Positions 29,106-37,629 of a DNA stretch of 64,000 nt are shown here, one piece after another. The DNA lies in assembly GCF_014698145.1 (NCBI RefSeq), contig NZ_JACJSM010000016.1, positions 1-64,000 on the forward strand, read 5' to 3'. A program made the position numbers and the translations under genes. This stretch comes from Oscillatoria sp. FACHB-1406 (GTDB taxonomy: Bacteria; Cyanobacteriota; Cyanobacteriia; Cyanobacteriales; Spirulinaceae). The notes under the pieces are model-generated. The model did no database searches, was not told where the DNA came from, and was given only the letters and a program-made list of their open reading frames with translations. Each line of letters starts with the position of its first letter. Positions within the stretch are counted from its first letter, which is position 1.

Positions 29106-29454
29106 AAAAGTTTCACACTTCTCCCAGCAATCAATATTGCTGCGCCCACTCTTTTTTTAGCATTATCCAAAGGGTGGGCATTGCCGACTTAAAGCGCACG
29201 TTAGATTCAAGAGCTTTGCCGCAATGCCCACCCTACTAGAACTCTTTTTTAGCATTATTCAGCAATCCCTATTCGGGAAAGTAAATTTTCTTGAAGTGCT
29301 TTTATAATTCTATTGTAGAAGGGTAGGGATGAATTGCATTCGCCCTTCTGACGAACAATCCTGTCATTGATGGGATAATAAAGCAATTAGCCTCTATTCC
29401 TGCTACCCAGAAATTTTGCCTCACTATAATAATCTTATTGAGATGGTGTGGTTA
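29106..29454. other. Spacer with a palindromic insertion
   Basis: A 64-base hairpin element (AGGGTGGGCATTGC at 29171-29184 pairing with GCAATGCCCACCCT at 29221-29234) is flanked by near-identical copies of CTTTTTTTAGCATTAT (about 29150-29166 and 29243-29259), which look like a duplicated target. A further palindrome of the GGGCGAAT/ATTCGCCC type lies near 29322-29347. No gene is seen. A TTG-started extension of the methyltransferase into this region is not supported. Confidence 0.55.
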
Positions 29455-30396
29455 ATGACAAAAACTCCTTTGAATCAAGTTTTAACTGGCGATTGCCGCG
29501 AGGTTATGAAGCAATTACCGGATTGTTATCTATCTGCTTGTATTACCGATCCGCCTTATAATTATGAATTTATCGGTCATAAATGGGACGATTCAGAAAT
29601 CAAAAGACGTATCGAACGAGTGAATAGCAAAGACAATAAAACGCTCGTTAAAAATATTCCTTATGGTAGTGGCTTAGCAGGAGGAGTCAGAAACGAGAAA
29701 TGGTATCAAAGGAACCGCAACAACATTTTAGATTACCAACAGTGGTGCTTTGAATGGGGAGAGCAACTGTTTCGGATTTGTAAACCGGGTGCAACGGTTC
29801 TTGTTTTCAATAGCACGCGCACCGTTGCTCGCGTCCAAGTCGCCCTAGAAAACGTGGGTTTTTATGCCCGCGATATTCTCGTTTATCGAAGACCGAGCGG
29901 TATTCCTAAAGGAGTCAATATTAAGCGACAACTCGAAAAAAGAGGATATAAAAACTCCAAAGAATGGGAGGGTTGGCACAGTTGTTTGCGAAACGAATGG
30001 GAAGCGATTTGCGTCCTACAAAAACCCCTGGTCGATAATTATTTAGAAACTTTGATGGAATACGGTACGGGTCTTTTTTATACCCAAGATTCTTTGGGAG
30101 GGTTTCAATCCAACATTATTGAAGGTCTAGCACGCGAAAAAAACGAGGACTTTAACGTTCATTGTACGGTTAAACCGCTTTCTTTAATGAGAAAGCTCGT
30201 GGAGATATTTGTCCCGCGCTCTGAAAATTCTATCCTTATCGATCCTTTTGCTGGTTCGGGAACAACGTTGCTAGCTGCTAAAGAATTTGGCATTAAATAC
30301 ATTGGAATTGAAATTGTACCTGACTATATAGAAATTATTAATAAGCGTCTCGATCGCGTTAGCGGTCAACAGGGAAAGCTTTCGCTCTTTCCCTAA
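29455..30396 (+). CDS. Site-specific DNA methyltransferase (DPPY-type, beta order)
   Basis: 313 residues from ATG 29455. The catalytic motif DPPYNY is near residue 33 and the SAM-binding FAGSGTTLLAAKEFG near 274, the motif IV-before-I order of beta-class amino-methyltransferases. DPPY favours N6-adenine, although N4-cytosine cannot be excluded. The target domain lies between. Recognition sequence is not predictable. The N terminus MTKTPLNQVLTGDCREVMKQLPD is typical. Its last 38 bases overlap the end of the convergent restriction-endonuclease pseudogene (30359-30910), a restriction-modification pair whose nuclease half seems broken, leaving this as an orphan methylase. Confidence 0.9.
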   Translation: MTKTPLNQVLTGDCREVMKQLPDCYLSACITDPPYNYEFIGHKWDDSEIKRRIERVNSKDNKTLVKNIPYGSGLAGGVRNEKWYQRNRNNILDYQQWCFEWGEQLFRICKPGATVLVFNSTRTVARVQVALENVGFYARDILVYRRPSGIPKGVNIKRQLEKRGYKNSKEWEGWHSCLRNEWEAICVLQKPLVDNYLETLMEYGTGLFYTQDSLGGFQSNIIEGLAREKNEDFNVHCTVKPLSLMRKLVEIFVPRSENSILIDPFAGSGTTLLAAKEFGIKYIGIEIVPDYIEIINKRLDRVSGQQGKLSLFP

Positions 30397-30910
30397 GAAA
30401 GGATTTCAGAGCGAAGCCGCTTAATTGTTGTATAAATCCGAACGCAAAATCGCCCATATAAACTTTCCAAGTTCCAGTTTCACAGGCAGTAATTGCAGCG
30501 GGAAGATTATCTTCTCGGAGAACTAAAAGAATGGGTTCATAGCCTTGCGAGCGCAGGAGCGATCCATAAGATTTAAATTTTTTCAGCGTTCCAGAATCTC
30601 CCGAACCGATCCGATATTTTGTATCAATCGCGTACCGCTCGACAATCAGATCGCATGGTTCATCGCTACCGACTTTCAACGCAGGTTGAAAGCTTTGACA
30701 ATACGCTTGACAAGTTTCAACAACTAACAATTACCAACACATTCCTAGCTCGCGTCCCCAATACTGTCGATTTTCTCGTTTGACGGCAGGGGAAATACCA
30801 AACACATCCATTAAAGGGTCATTCTCTTCGTTTTCTTCTGCGTAAATCTTGCCAATAAATGAGTTTTAGTATCTTACTAAAATTTGCTCCAGTGTCTTTT
30901 CAGTCATCAT
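30359..30910 (-). pseudogene. Type II restriction endonuclease gene with two in-frame TAA codons
   Basis: From ATG 30910 the minus strand encodes a continuous frame of 184 codons broken only by TAA at 30868-30866 and 30733-30731. Pieces read MTEKTLEQILVRY*, then IYAEENEENDPLMDVFGISP to GRELGMCW*, then VVETCQAYCQSFQPALKVG to the end. The last piece has a PD-(D/E)xK nuclease core (CDLIVERYAIDTKYR: Asp, then DxK) and KFKSYGSLLRSQGYEPILLV. Both stops sit where CAA (Gln) would fit. It overlaps the methyltransferase end by 38 bases in convergent orientation. Without readthrough only a 123-residue C-terminal piece from TTG 30730 could be made. Confidence 0.75.
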
Positions 30911-30964
30911 TTGAACTCACATTCTGCGCGACGAGAGATACCACGGCTGTACAATCGATCGCGT

Positions 30965-32536
30965 CTACTGAAAATTCGCATAGTTCCCCAAATCCTTAAT
31001 CTCCGGTTTGGGATAGGCTTTCACCACTTTCCAGAGAACAACGTAACTGCCGTCGGGATTGCGACGCAGGGGGCGAAAGGCGATCGCGAGATCGCTGCTG
31101 GGGGTTTGCAAGATGCGTCCGGCGTGTCGTCGGCGATCGCGCGGGATTGGTTCGTTGTTGAGAATGACGGCAGGCAGTTGATATTGAATTAAGCGCAATA
31201 AATAAGTATGTTCTACCCGAGCGGGTGCGTAAGAAACGGCGGGCGGGCGGGCGGTTGGGGCAAAATCTAAGCCGAGTTTGTCGAAGAAAAAGCGGCGTTG
31301 GTCGGCTTCGATCGCGCGCAATTCTTGAGGCGGGCGGTAGTTGACAAATAGCTCGCGCTGTGCATCCGTGAGGGCATTAAAATCGCGATCGTACCAATCG
31401 ATTTTTTTGTCGTCGTAGTCGGGGAAATCCTCAAAGTCGATATCGTCGCCAAGATCGACCATAAACCCATAGGTGAGGGAACTGGTCGCGATCGCGAAAC
31501 TCTCTCCCTCTATTTTCAGGGCGAGGCGCGGTAAAAACCCGTAAGCAAGGGTTTCTAACGGCACGAAAGGACGAGGCGCGCCCATCTCCGGATAGAGGCG
31601 ATCGCGCAATTGATTGAGATCCAACGGCGAGGGCGGTTCCGGAAAAATCGTCGCGATGCCGGTATTCGGCTGCTCGAGAACATCCTCATAACCTTTGATT
31701 TCTTCGGGATACAGCGCCAAATAATTCGGGCTGCCGCTCAGCGATCGCGTTTCAGCAGAAAAGTTATTATAGCCAGCAGGAAGGCTATTTTGAGCAGCTA
31801 GGAGCAAGCGGCGGCTGGTTTCAATCGCATAAATCGCCTCGGAATTCGGAATCGCTACCGAGGTGGGTGCAGCGTTTCCGTTCGCCTCCGGTTTCTTCAC
31901 CGGTTGAGAGACAACAACCGGCTCGGGTGTAGCGGCTTCGGCGGCGGCGACGGAAGCCGAAAAAGCAGAACCATTGGTATCGTCGCCGTTTGCGGGCTTG
32001 AGGGGGAGGGGCTGCGTCGGTCGGAGGGAAAGATCGAGAGGGCGCAGGAGTGTCGTGCGGCGATCGAGGAAGGGAGAAAGGGGTTGAAGGAGTTGTTGGG
32101 TGTAAAAGAGGGAGCAGTACGTTTGTTGCTGGGCAGGAGTAAAATCTGAGGGGAGCGCGATCGGGCGATCGCGACAGATAAACTCGGGGACAATCGCAAT
32201 ATCCCGCAAGTAGCGTTCGAGCTTAAGGAGGTGCTGCCACAGGCGATCGCGCGCTGCATTTTGTCGTTCGGATTGCGTTGTCGTTACGACTCGCCCGTTG
32301 ATGTGAGTTTCAGCCGAAGGAACCGTCGCTGCTTCCAGCAAGCCAAGGACTTCTAACTGTTCTTCGATTAAGGCTTGCGATCGCGCCCAAAACTCCGCTT
32401 CGCTCGCCGAAAGCGCTTCAGTCGGCTGTTGCGCCACCTCGATAGCAGACTGGGGGGCGAGTTCCGTCGCATTAACGGCAATGGGTAGGGCGCTGGCCCA
32501 GCAAAGGGTACAGAAGAGCAAAATACGATCGCGCAT
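30965..32536 (-). CDS. Conserved secreted protein of unknown function
   Basis: 523 residues with a signal peptide (MRDRILLFCTLCWASALPIAVNATELA, cleavage likely near residue 24). A helical stretch (about 40-150) includes FICRDRPIALPSDFTPAQQQTYCSLFY with two Cys that could pair. A low-complexity linker (about 180-230) precedes a C-terminal domain (about 250-515) with many aromatic residues, an acidic patch (DLGDDIDFEDFPDYDDKKIDWYDRDF) and VVLWKVVKAYPKPEI at the end. I do not recognise a family with an assigned function; probably a cyanobacterial periplasmic protein. It lies 13 bases downstream of the cyclase gene on the same strand, so the two may be co-transcribed. Confidence 0.75.
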   Translation of the reverse strand: MRDRILLFCTLCWASALPIAVNATELAPQSAIEVAQQPTEALSASEAEFWARSQALIEEQLEVLGLLEAATVPSAETHINGRVVTTTQSERQNAARDRLWQHLLKLERYLRDIAIVPEFICRDRPIALPSDFTPAQQQTYCSLFYTQQLLQPLSPFLDRRTTLLRPLDLSLRPTQPLPLKPANGDDTNGSAFSASVAAAEAATPEPVVVSQPVKKPEANGNAAPTSVAIPNSEAIYAIETSRRLLLAAQNSLPAGYNNFSAETRSLSGSPNYLALYPEEIKGYEDVLEQPNTGIATIFPEPPSPLDLNQLRDRLYPEMGAPRPFVPLETLAYGFLPRLALKIEGESFAIATSSLTYGFMVDLGDDIDFEDFPDYDDKKIDWYDRDFNALTDAQRELFVNYRPPQELRAIEADQRRFFFDKLGLDFAPTARPPAVSYAPARVEHTYLLRLIQYQLPAVILNNEPIPRDRRRHAGRILQTPSSDLAIAFRPLRRNPDGSYVVLWKVVKAYPKPEIKDLGNYANFQ

Positions 32537-32549
32537 CTTGACAAAGAAG

Positions 32550-34178
32550 CTAAGTTATAGTAAGGGCGCTGCGATAGATTTTAATCGGTCGCTCGATTCC
32601 CTTAAACCGATATTCTCCCATCTCTTGGAAACTATCCCGAGCCGAGAGTCGATTGTAAGTCGCTTCGCTAACGACGCATTCTCCGGGCGGACAAATACTC
32701 TCCATGCGAGAGGCTAGATTAATTGTCCCGCCGAGAGCAGTATATTCTAAGCGTTGAGAACTACCGACATCACCCACGACCGCGCGACCCGTGTTGATGG
32801 CGATTCGCAGTTGCAGGGGTTCTCCAAAGGTTTCAGTGGCGTTGAGACCTGCCAAACGAGCGAGCATTCTCAGGGCAACGGTAACTGAGCGATCGGCGCA
32901 ATCCGGTTGTGCTTCCGGCGCGCCAAAAAACGCCATAATGCAATCGCCGATATATTTATCCAGCGTTCCGCCCAACGCAAAAATTTCGGCAGTCATTTCC
33001 TCAAACAAACGGTTGAGCAATTGAGCGACTTGAACCGGCGTGAGGCGTTCGGAAAGGGCAGTAAAACCGACGACATCGGCAAATAGGATGCTGATGTCGC
33101 TTTCAATCGGCGGCAGGCGACCATCCCCGTCATGAGTCACCGTGTCGAGAGGACGAGCGTTGACTGCGAGTAATTGCTGAACGAGACCGGGAGAATGATA
33201 GCGTTCTAAACGCTGGCGCAGCATTTCTTCATTTTTAAGTTTTTGCAGCAGCAATGACCGTTGGACGTTGGCAGCGATTAAGTTAGCGAGGGCAGAAAAA
33301 AAGCTGAGATCGCGTTCGCCCGCTTCAGCCCAATCGCGACTGGAATGATTGGCATCAGCATAGAGTACGCCGAGTGCGCGATTCTCATTCCAGAGGGGAA
33401 CGGCGATGCAAGTGCAAATGTTGTTAAACAGGACGCTGTGTTGGCTGCTAAAGCGTTCGTCCGCTTGCGCATCGGCAATTTGCACGGCAACTCGTTCGTC
33501 GAAAACTGTTTGGCAGATCGTGTGACTGACCCAACTGCTATTGAGGATGAGGGTGGATTGCTCGCTTGCATCGCGCGCGGCGGCTTGAAGGAGTTTGAGT
33601 TCGTTGGAATCTTCTTGTTGAATTAGGAGTGCTAAGCGATCGATGTGAGTGAGATAGCGAAAGACGACTTCTTGCACTCGTGCAAAAATTTCATCGAGGG
33701 AAGTTGCGACGCTGAGTTGCTTGGAAATTTCGACTAAATCTTGGAGGCGCGCGATCGCTTCGTCTTTATCTTGAAAGGCGCGATCGCCTTGACTTTGCCC
33801 TAGCATCCACCGCTGTTGCAACTCGCGAACGTTATGAAAAAAGGTCGTCGGTTTGGGAGGAACAGTAGAGGGTTGGGGGCGCGAAACTAAGAATCCGACC
33901 TCAATACCAACGTCGCCCAGTTCGAGCAGATCGCCGCGACGGAGCGCAACGGGCGCGAGCAATCTTCGATCGTTTAAGCGGCTGCCGTTCTTACTGCCCA
34001 AATCTTCAACGAGCCATTCTCCCGAAGCATTTTTGAACAAGCGCACGTGCCTGCGAGAAATTTCCCCAAAGGGCAAACACCAATCGCACTCCGGCAAACG
34101 ACCGATAATAAATTCCGTGCGATTGCTAGGGACGGTTGTTTCTGCATTATTTTGTTGCAGGCGCAGCGTTAGTTCCAC
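32550..34178 (-). CDS. Class III nucleotide cyclase with FHA and GAF domains
   Basis: 542 residues. An FHA domain (about 1-98; FIIGRLPECDWCLPFGEISRRHVRLF, LGSKNGSRLND) binds phosphothreonine. A GAF domain (about 160-310) may bind a small ligand. The C-terminal cyclase homology domain (about 355-540) has ISILFADVVGFTALSERL with both metal-binding Asp (the second in GDCIMAFFGAPE) and LEYTALGGTINLASRME. It makes cAMP or cGMP; specificity is not certain. The start is GTG 34178. FHA input fits the neighbouring Ser/Thr kinase (37630-40143) and PP2C phosphatase (34343-35086) genes on the same strand, suggesting a phospho-signalling cluster (inference). Confidence 0.92.
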   Translation of the reverse strand: MELTLRLQQNNAETTVPSNRTEFIIGRLPECDWCLPFGEISRRHVRLFKNASGEWLVEDLGSKNGSRLNDRRLLAPVALRRGDLLELGDVGIEVGFLVSRPQPSTVPPKPTTFFHNVRELQQRWMLGQSQGDRAFQDKDEAIARLQDLVEISKQLSVATSLDEIFARVQEVVFRYLTHIDRLALLIQQEDSNELKLLQAAARDASEQSTLILNSSWVSHTICQTVFDERVAVQIADAQADERFSSQHSVLFNNICTCIAVPLWNENRALGVLYADANHSSRDWAEAGERDLSFFSALANLIAANVQRSLLLQKLKNEEMLRQRLERYHSPGLVQQLLAVNARPLDTVTHDGDGRLPPIESDISILFADVVGFTALSERLTPVQVAQLLNRLFEEMTAEIFALGGTLDKYIGDCIMAFFGAPEAQPDCADRSVTVALRMLARLAGLNATETFGEPLQLRIAINTGRAVVGDVGSSQRLEYTALGGTINLASRMESICPPGECVVSEATYNRLSARDSFQEMGEYRFKGIERPIKIYRSALTIT

Positions 34179-34342
34179 TGTAAACTATCCACTATTCGCT
34201 GTCTTTTGAAGCATCGAAGTCAATCGTAAAGAGGGTTTATCATTATCCCTCAACCCGATTGTTGGAAAACACAAGCTCAACCCGCCACTCCAAATCTTTG
34301 ATAACCTTTTTTCTGTCCTCCTAGCACTCAATAGTTCGCCAT

Positions 34343-35086
34343 TTACGAATTTACTGATTCGCCGTTAACTGAAATCAGCACGGTTGTGATGTTATCAGAG
34401 CCGCCATTGAATTTAGCAGCTTCAATTAAAGCCGTTGCTGCTTCTTCGCAGGTGTCCGTCGATCGCAAACAATCCGCGATCGCCTCATCGCTCACTTCTT
34501 CCGTCAGCCCATCGCTGCACAATAATAAACAGTCGCCCGCGTTCACCTCTATGCAATGCATTTCCACGGTTTGTAAGTCCCTGCGTCCCAAGCATTGAGA
34601 CAGAACGTGCCGCCACGGATGAATTCTTGCCTCTTCTAAGGTCAAATCGCCCATTTTCAAGGCGCGCGCCACCCAAGTTTGATCCTCGCTTAACTGCTCC
34701 AAGCGATCGGTGCGCAGTCGATAGAGTCGAGAATCGCCCACCGAGCCATACCACTGCTGCGAGTTGCGAAACATAACAACGACTACAGTTGTCCCCATAT
34801 CCGAGCGTTCTGGATGTTTCTGCTGATCGTCGATAATTTTTAGGTTCGCCGCGAAAATTGCTTTCTCTAACAGTTCGTGCGACGCTACCGATGAATCCCA
34901 ATGTTCTTCTAAATAGGTACGGATGGTGTCCGTTGCTATCTGACTTGCTTCTTGACCGCCTGCGTGACCGCCCATTCCATCGGCAACCACAAAAAAACGG
35001 CCCTGGGGAGCGTCGATATAATAACTATCTTGATTGACGGAACGTACCATTCCCGTATCCGTCTTACCCGCAAAACCCGGTTTCAT
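34343..35086 (-). CDS. PP2C-family protein serine/threonine phosphatase
   Basis: 247 residues, compact PP2C/Stp1 type without membrane segments. Metal-binding motifs are intact: GMVRSVNQDSYYI, VADGMGGHAGGQEAS (the second Asp), VGDSRLYRLRTDRLEQLSEDQTWV, LLLCSDGLTEEVSDE and GGSDNITTVLI. It removes phosphate from Ser and Thr residues and is the natural counterpart of the kinase encoded a few genes away. It lies 43 bases downstream of the ABC1 kinase gene on the same strand. Confidence 0.96.
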   Translation of the reverse strand: MKPGFAGKTDTGMVRSVNQDSYYIDAPQGRFFVVADGMGGHAGGQEASQIATDTIRTYLEEHWDSSVASHELLEKAIFAANLKIIDDQQKHPERSDMGTTVVVVMFRNSQQWYGSVGDSRLYRLRTDRLEQLSEDQTWVARALKMGDLTLEEARIHPWRHVLSQCLGRRDLQTVEMHCIEVNAGDCLLLCSDGLTEEVSDEAIADCLRSTDTCEEAATALIEAAKFNGGSDNITTVLISVNGESVNS

Positions 35087-35128
35087 ACATTACTGATTGT
35101 TTGGCTTGCTTCAAAAACTCTAGCAAAG

Positions 35129-36886
35129 TTAAGGCATTCGGTCGAGGCGATCGACTCGCCGCCAAAGACGAACTAAGCCGACAATCGACACTCCAGCCGC
35201 AGCGATCGCGATCGCTGCTAACCAAAACTTGCTATTAACGAAGAGGATTGTCGCAGACAAAGTGAAGGCGGCAACTAATAAAGTATAGTTGGTCAGGAGT
35301 TGAATCGTCCCATTTCTTCGTAAAATTCGATCGGATTCAGTCGATCTGACCCGTACCCGAATATCGCCGCGTTCGAGCTTTTCGAGGGTATCTTCGAGAC
35401 GGCGCGGCAGCCCCAAGGCGGTACTGCCTACACTCGCCGCTTGTCGTCCCAATTCGTCCAAGATGCTATTGCCGTTACTGCCGTTACTATCCGTCATAAT
35501 TTGCAAGGCGAAGGGTTGAGCGACCTCCATAAAGTTAAAATCCGGATCTAAGCCTTTTCCAACGCCTTCCAGGGTTGAAAAAGCGCGCATCACGAAGGTA
35601 AAAGTTGCCGGAAAGCGAAAGGGTTGATCTTGCACGATTTCGTACAGATCGTCGCTAATTGCCGCGATCGATTGCTCCTCAAATGGTTTATCCATAAAGT
35701 TATCCAGCATATACTGGACGGAGCGGCGCACCGGCCCCATATCGCCCGTCGGCGCGAGCGCCCCCAGTTCGATCAAAGAATCAACGATGCGATCGGCATT
35801 TTTTTGAGCGATCCCGAATAAAGTTTCCATTAACTGTTCGCGGACATTGGCTTTGATTTTGCCCATCATGCCAAAATCGTAGAAAATCAGTTTGCCATCC
35901 GCACTCACCGCTAAATTGCCGGGATGGGGATCGGCATGGAAAAAGCCATCTTCGAGCAATTGTCGCAGGTACGCTTCCGCCCCCAAGCGCGCCAGCAACT
36001 TTCGATCTAATCCCGCCGCTTCCAGCGCTTCGTAATGGCTGATTTTAATGCCGGGGGAATATTCCAGTGTCAGAACGCGGGGCGAAGAATAGCGCCAATA
36101 CACCCGAGGGACTTGCACCCAATCGACTGCGCGAAAGTTACGCCGGAAAGTATCAGCGCTGCGTCCTTCGCTGAGATAATCGGTTTCCTCCCAGAGAATC
36201 CGACAGCATTCATCGTAAATTCCCAGCCAATCTCGTCCGCGCCCCCAACGCGGATGATTTTGGAAGTATTGGGCGATGCGGCGCAGAATTGCCAAGTCGA
36301 TGGTGAATAATTTTTTGAGTCCCGGACGCTGGACTTTGACGACGACTTCTTCGCCGGTGCGGAGTTGCGCTTTGTGAACTTGTCCTAAACTGGCTGCCGC
36401 TAGGGGAGTGGGATCGAAACTGCTAAAGAGTTCCGCGATCGTTTTGCCGCTATCTTCTTGGATAATGCTCGCAACTTGCTCGTAATCGAAAGCAGGGACG
36501 CGATCTTGAAGTTTGCTGAGTTCTTCGACGTACTCGACAGGGAATAAATCGGCTCGAGTTGAAAATAATTGACCGACTTTAATAAAAGTTGGACCGAGTT
36601 CGAGTAAGCTTTCGCGGATCCAAGCGGCTTGATTTTTGCGCCGTCTTTGGCGTTTTTCATCGCTGTAGCCGCCGATGTAACTCCACCGCTTGCCATCGCG
36701 CCAAAGTTGAAACAGGAGGGTTAGAACGAAAACCCAAATATCAAAACGCCGCCGATTGCGCGAGTAATTTTCTCGATTCCATCGATATTTGGTTTTTCCG
36801 TTGTCCGGGCGAGCGCCGGGAGGGGGCGATGCGGAGGCTTGAACGTACTCGATAGAACGATTAGGGGTTTGAGAAAGGGCTGACAC
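35129..36886 (-). CDS. ABC1/UbiB (AarF) family atypical kinase
   Basis: 585 residues starting at GTG 36886. The ABC1 signature is complete: KQRRRKNQAAWIRESLLELGPTFIKVGQ (KxGQ motif), EEVVVKVQRPGL (nucleotide-binding Lys), DGFFHADPHPGNLAVSADGKL (catalytic Asp and Asn) and FYDFGMMG (metal Asp). Two C-terminal helices (about 525-575) anchor it in the membrane. The family regulates prenyl-quinone metabolism; cyanobacterial homologues are linked to plastoquinone and tocopherol. The residues at the ends are polar and arginine-rich. It probably shares a transcript with the PP2C gene downstream. Confidence 0.95.
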   Translation of the reverse strand: MSALSQTPNRSIEYVQASASPPPGARPDNGKTKYRWNRENYSRNRRRFDIWVFVLTLLFQLWRDGKRWSYIGGYSDEKRQRRRKNQAAWIRESLLELGPTFIKVGQLFSTRADLFPVEYVEELSKLQDRVPAFDYEQVASIIQEDSGKTIAELFSSFDPTPLAAASLGQVHKAQLRTGEEVVVKVQRPGLKKLFTIDLAILRRIAQYFQNHPRWGRGRDWLGIYDECCRILWEETDYLSEGRSADTFRRNFRAVDWVQVPRVYWRYSSPRVLTLEYSPGIKISHYEALEAAGLDRKLLARLGAEAYLRQLLEDGFFHADPHPGNLAVSADGKLIFYDFGMMGKIKANVREQLMETLFGIAQKNADRIVDSLIELGALAPTGDMGPVRRSVQYMLDNFMDKPFEEQSIAAISDDLYEIVQDQPFRFPATFTFVMRAFSTLEGVGKGLDPDFNFMEVAQPFALQIMTDSNGSNGNSILDELGRQAASVGSTALGLPRRLEDTLEKLERGDIRVRVRSTESDRILRRNGTIQLLTNYTLLVAAFTLSATILFVNSKFWLAAIAIAAAGVSIVGLVRLWRRVDRLDRMP

Positions 36887-37022
36887 AAGTCTTGATTATA
36901 TTTGAGGTAAGGCCACAGCGATGGGAAATGCACGGACGAGGCAGCGGCAAGGGGGCTGGGAGGCGCACCTCGCCAAGCGGAACCTTATACAGAGCGCACT
37001 GCGAAATTTAGAGGCTGCTCGA

Positions 37023-37340
37023 TTAAATCGAGCGACTGCGATAGGCGGTTAGTTCGGAACGAACGCGCGCGATTTCGGCTCGCAGTTCGTCGATGGTTTC
37101 TTGGAGATCGCTGTTGCTTTGGGAAGTTGCGTTAGCCGTAGAGACTCCAGTTTCTCGAGCAATTTCGCGCTCGGCCCTGGCTAGCACCTCTTCGGAGAAT
37201 TGACGCAGGTTTTCGCGCTGCTCGGCATCAAAGCGACCTAATTCGCTCAAAGCGTTGCTGAGACTGTCTTCTGCTTTTTCATATAAGACTTCGGCAACGG
37301 CTTTTCCCACAAAGAAGGCATGGATAACGGGATTACTCAT
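37023..37340 (-). CDS. Conserved cyanobacterial protein (DUF6825-like)
   Basis: 105 residues. It starts MSNPVIHAFFVGKAVAEVLYEKAEDSLSNALSELG and ends in a coiled coil (ETIDELRAEIARVRSELTAYRSRS). The middle is Ser/Thr/Asn-rich. The N-terminal helix with GKA and the tail pattern recall a small protein conserved in cyanobacteria and plastids whose function is unknown; the family assignment is from memory of the pattern. It is followed on the same strand, 136 bases on, by the ABC1 kinase gene. Confidence 0.75.
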   Translation of the reverse strand: MSNPVIHAFFVGKAVAEVLYEKAEDSLSNALSELGRFDAEQRENLRQFSEEVLARAEREIARETGVSTANATSQSNSDLQETIDELRAEIARVRSELTAYRSRSI

Positions 37341-37629
37341 GGCCAGAATTAAGCTAAATTTTTATACGTTTCGTTACAAATTATATCCGATCGCTTCCGA
37401 GCCGACAGCGCTTTCTGTTGCCCTCTGCCCGATTTCCTTCGGAAGGCAGACTAGAGAAGGTGAGGAACTACGGAATTCTATTGTTAAGATTTTTACTCAG
37501 CGATCGGCGATGCCGTGCCGCTGGGCGGGCAAGCTCGTTAGGATCGTCGAGGTTGCCGATCGGGCATTTTTCCGAGCCTATGGGCGAACAATCAAACTTT
37601 TGAGTTTACTGCTCGCTTGACTCGGGTAG

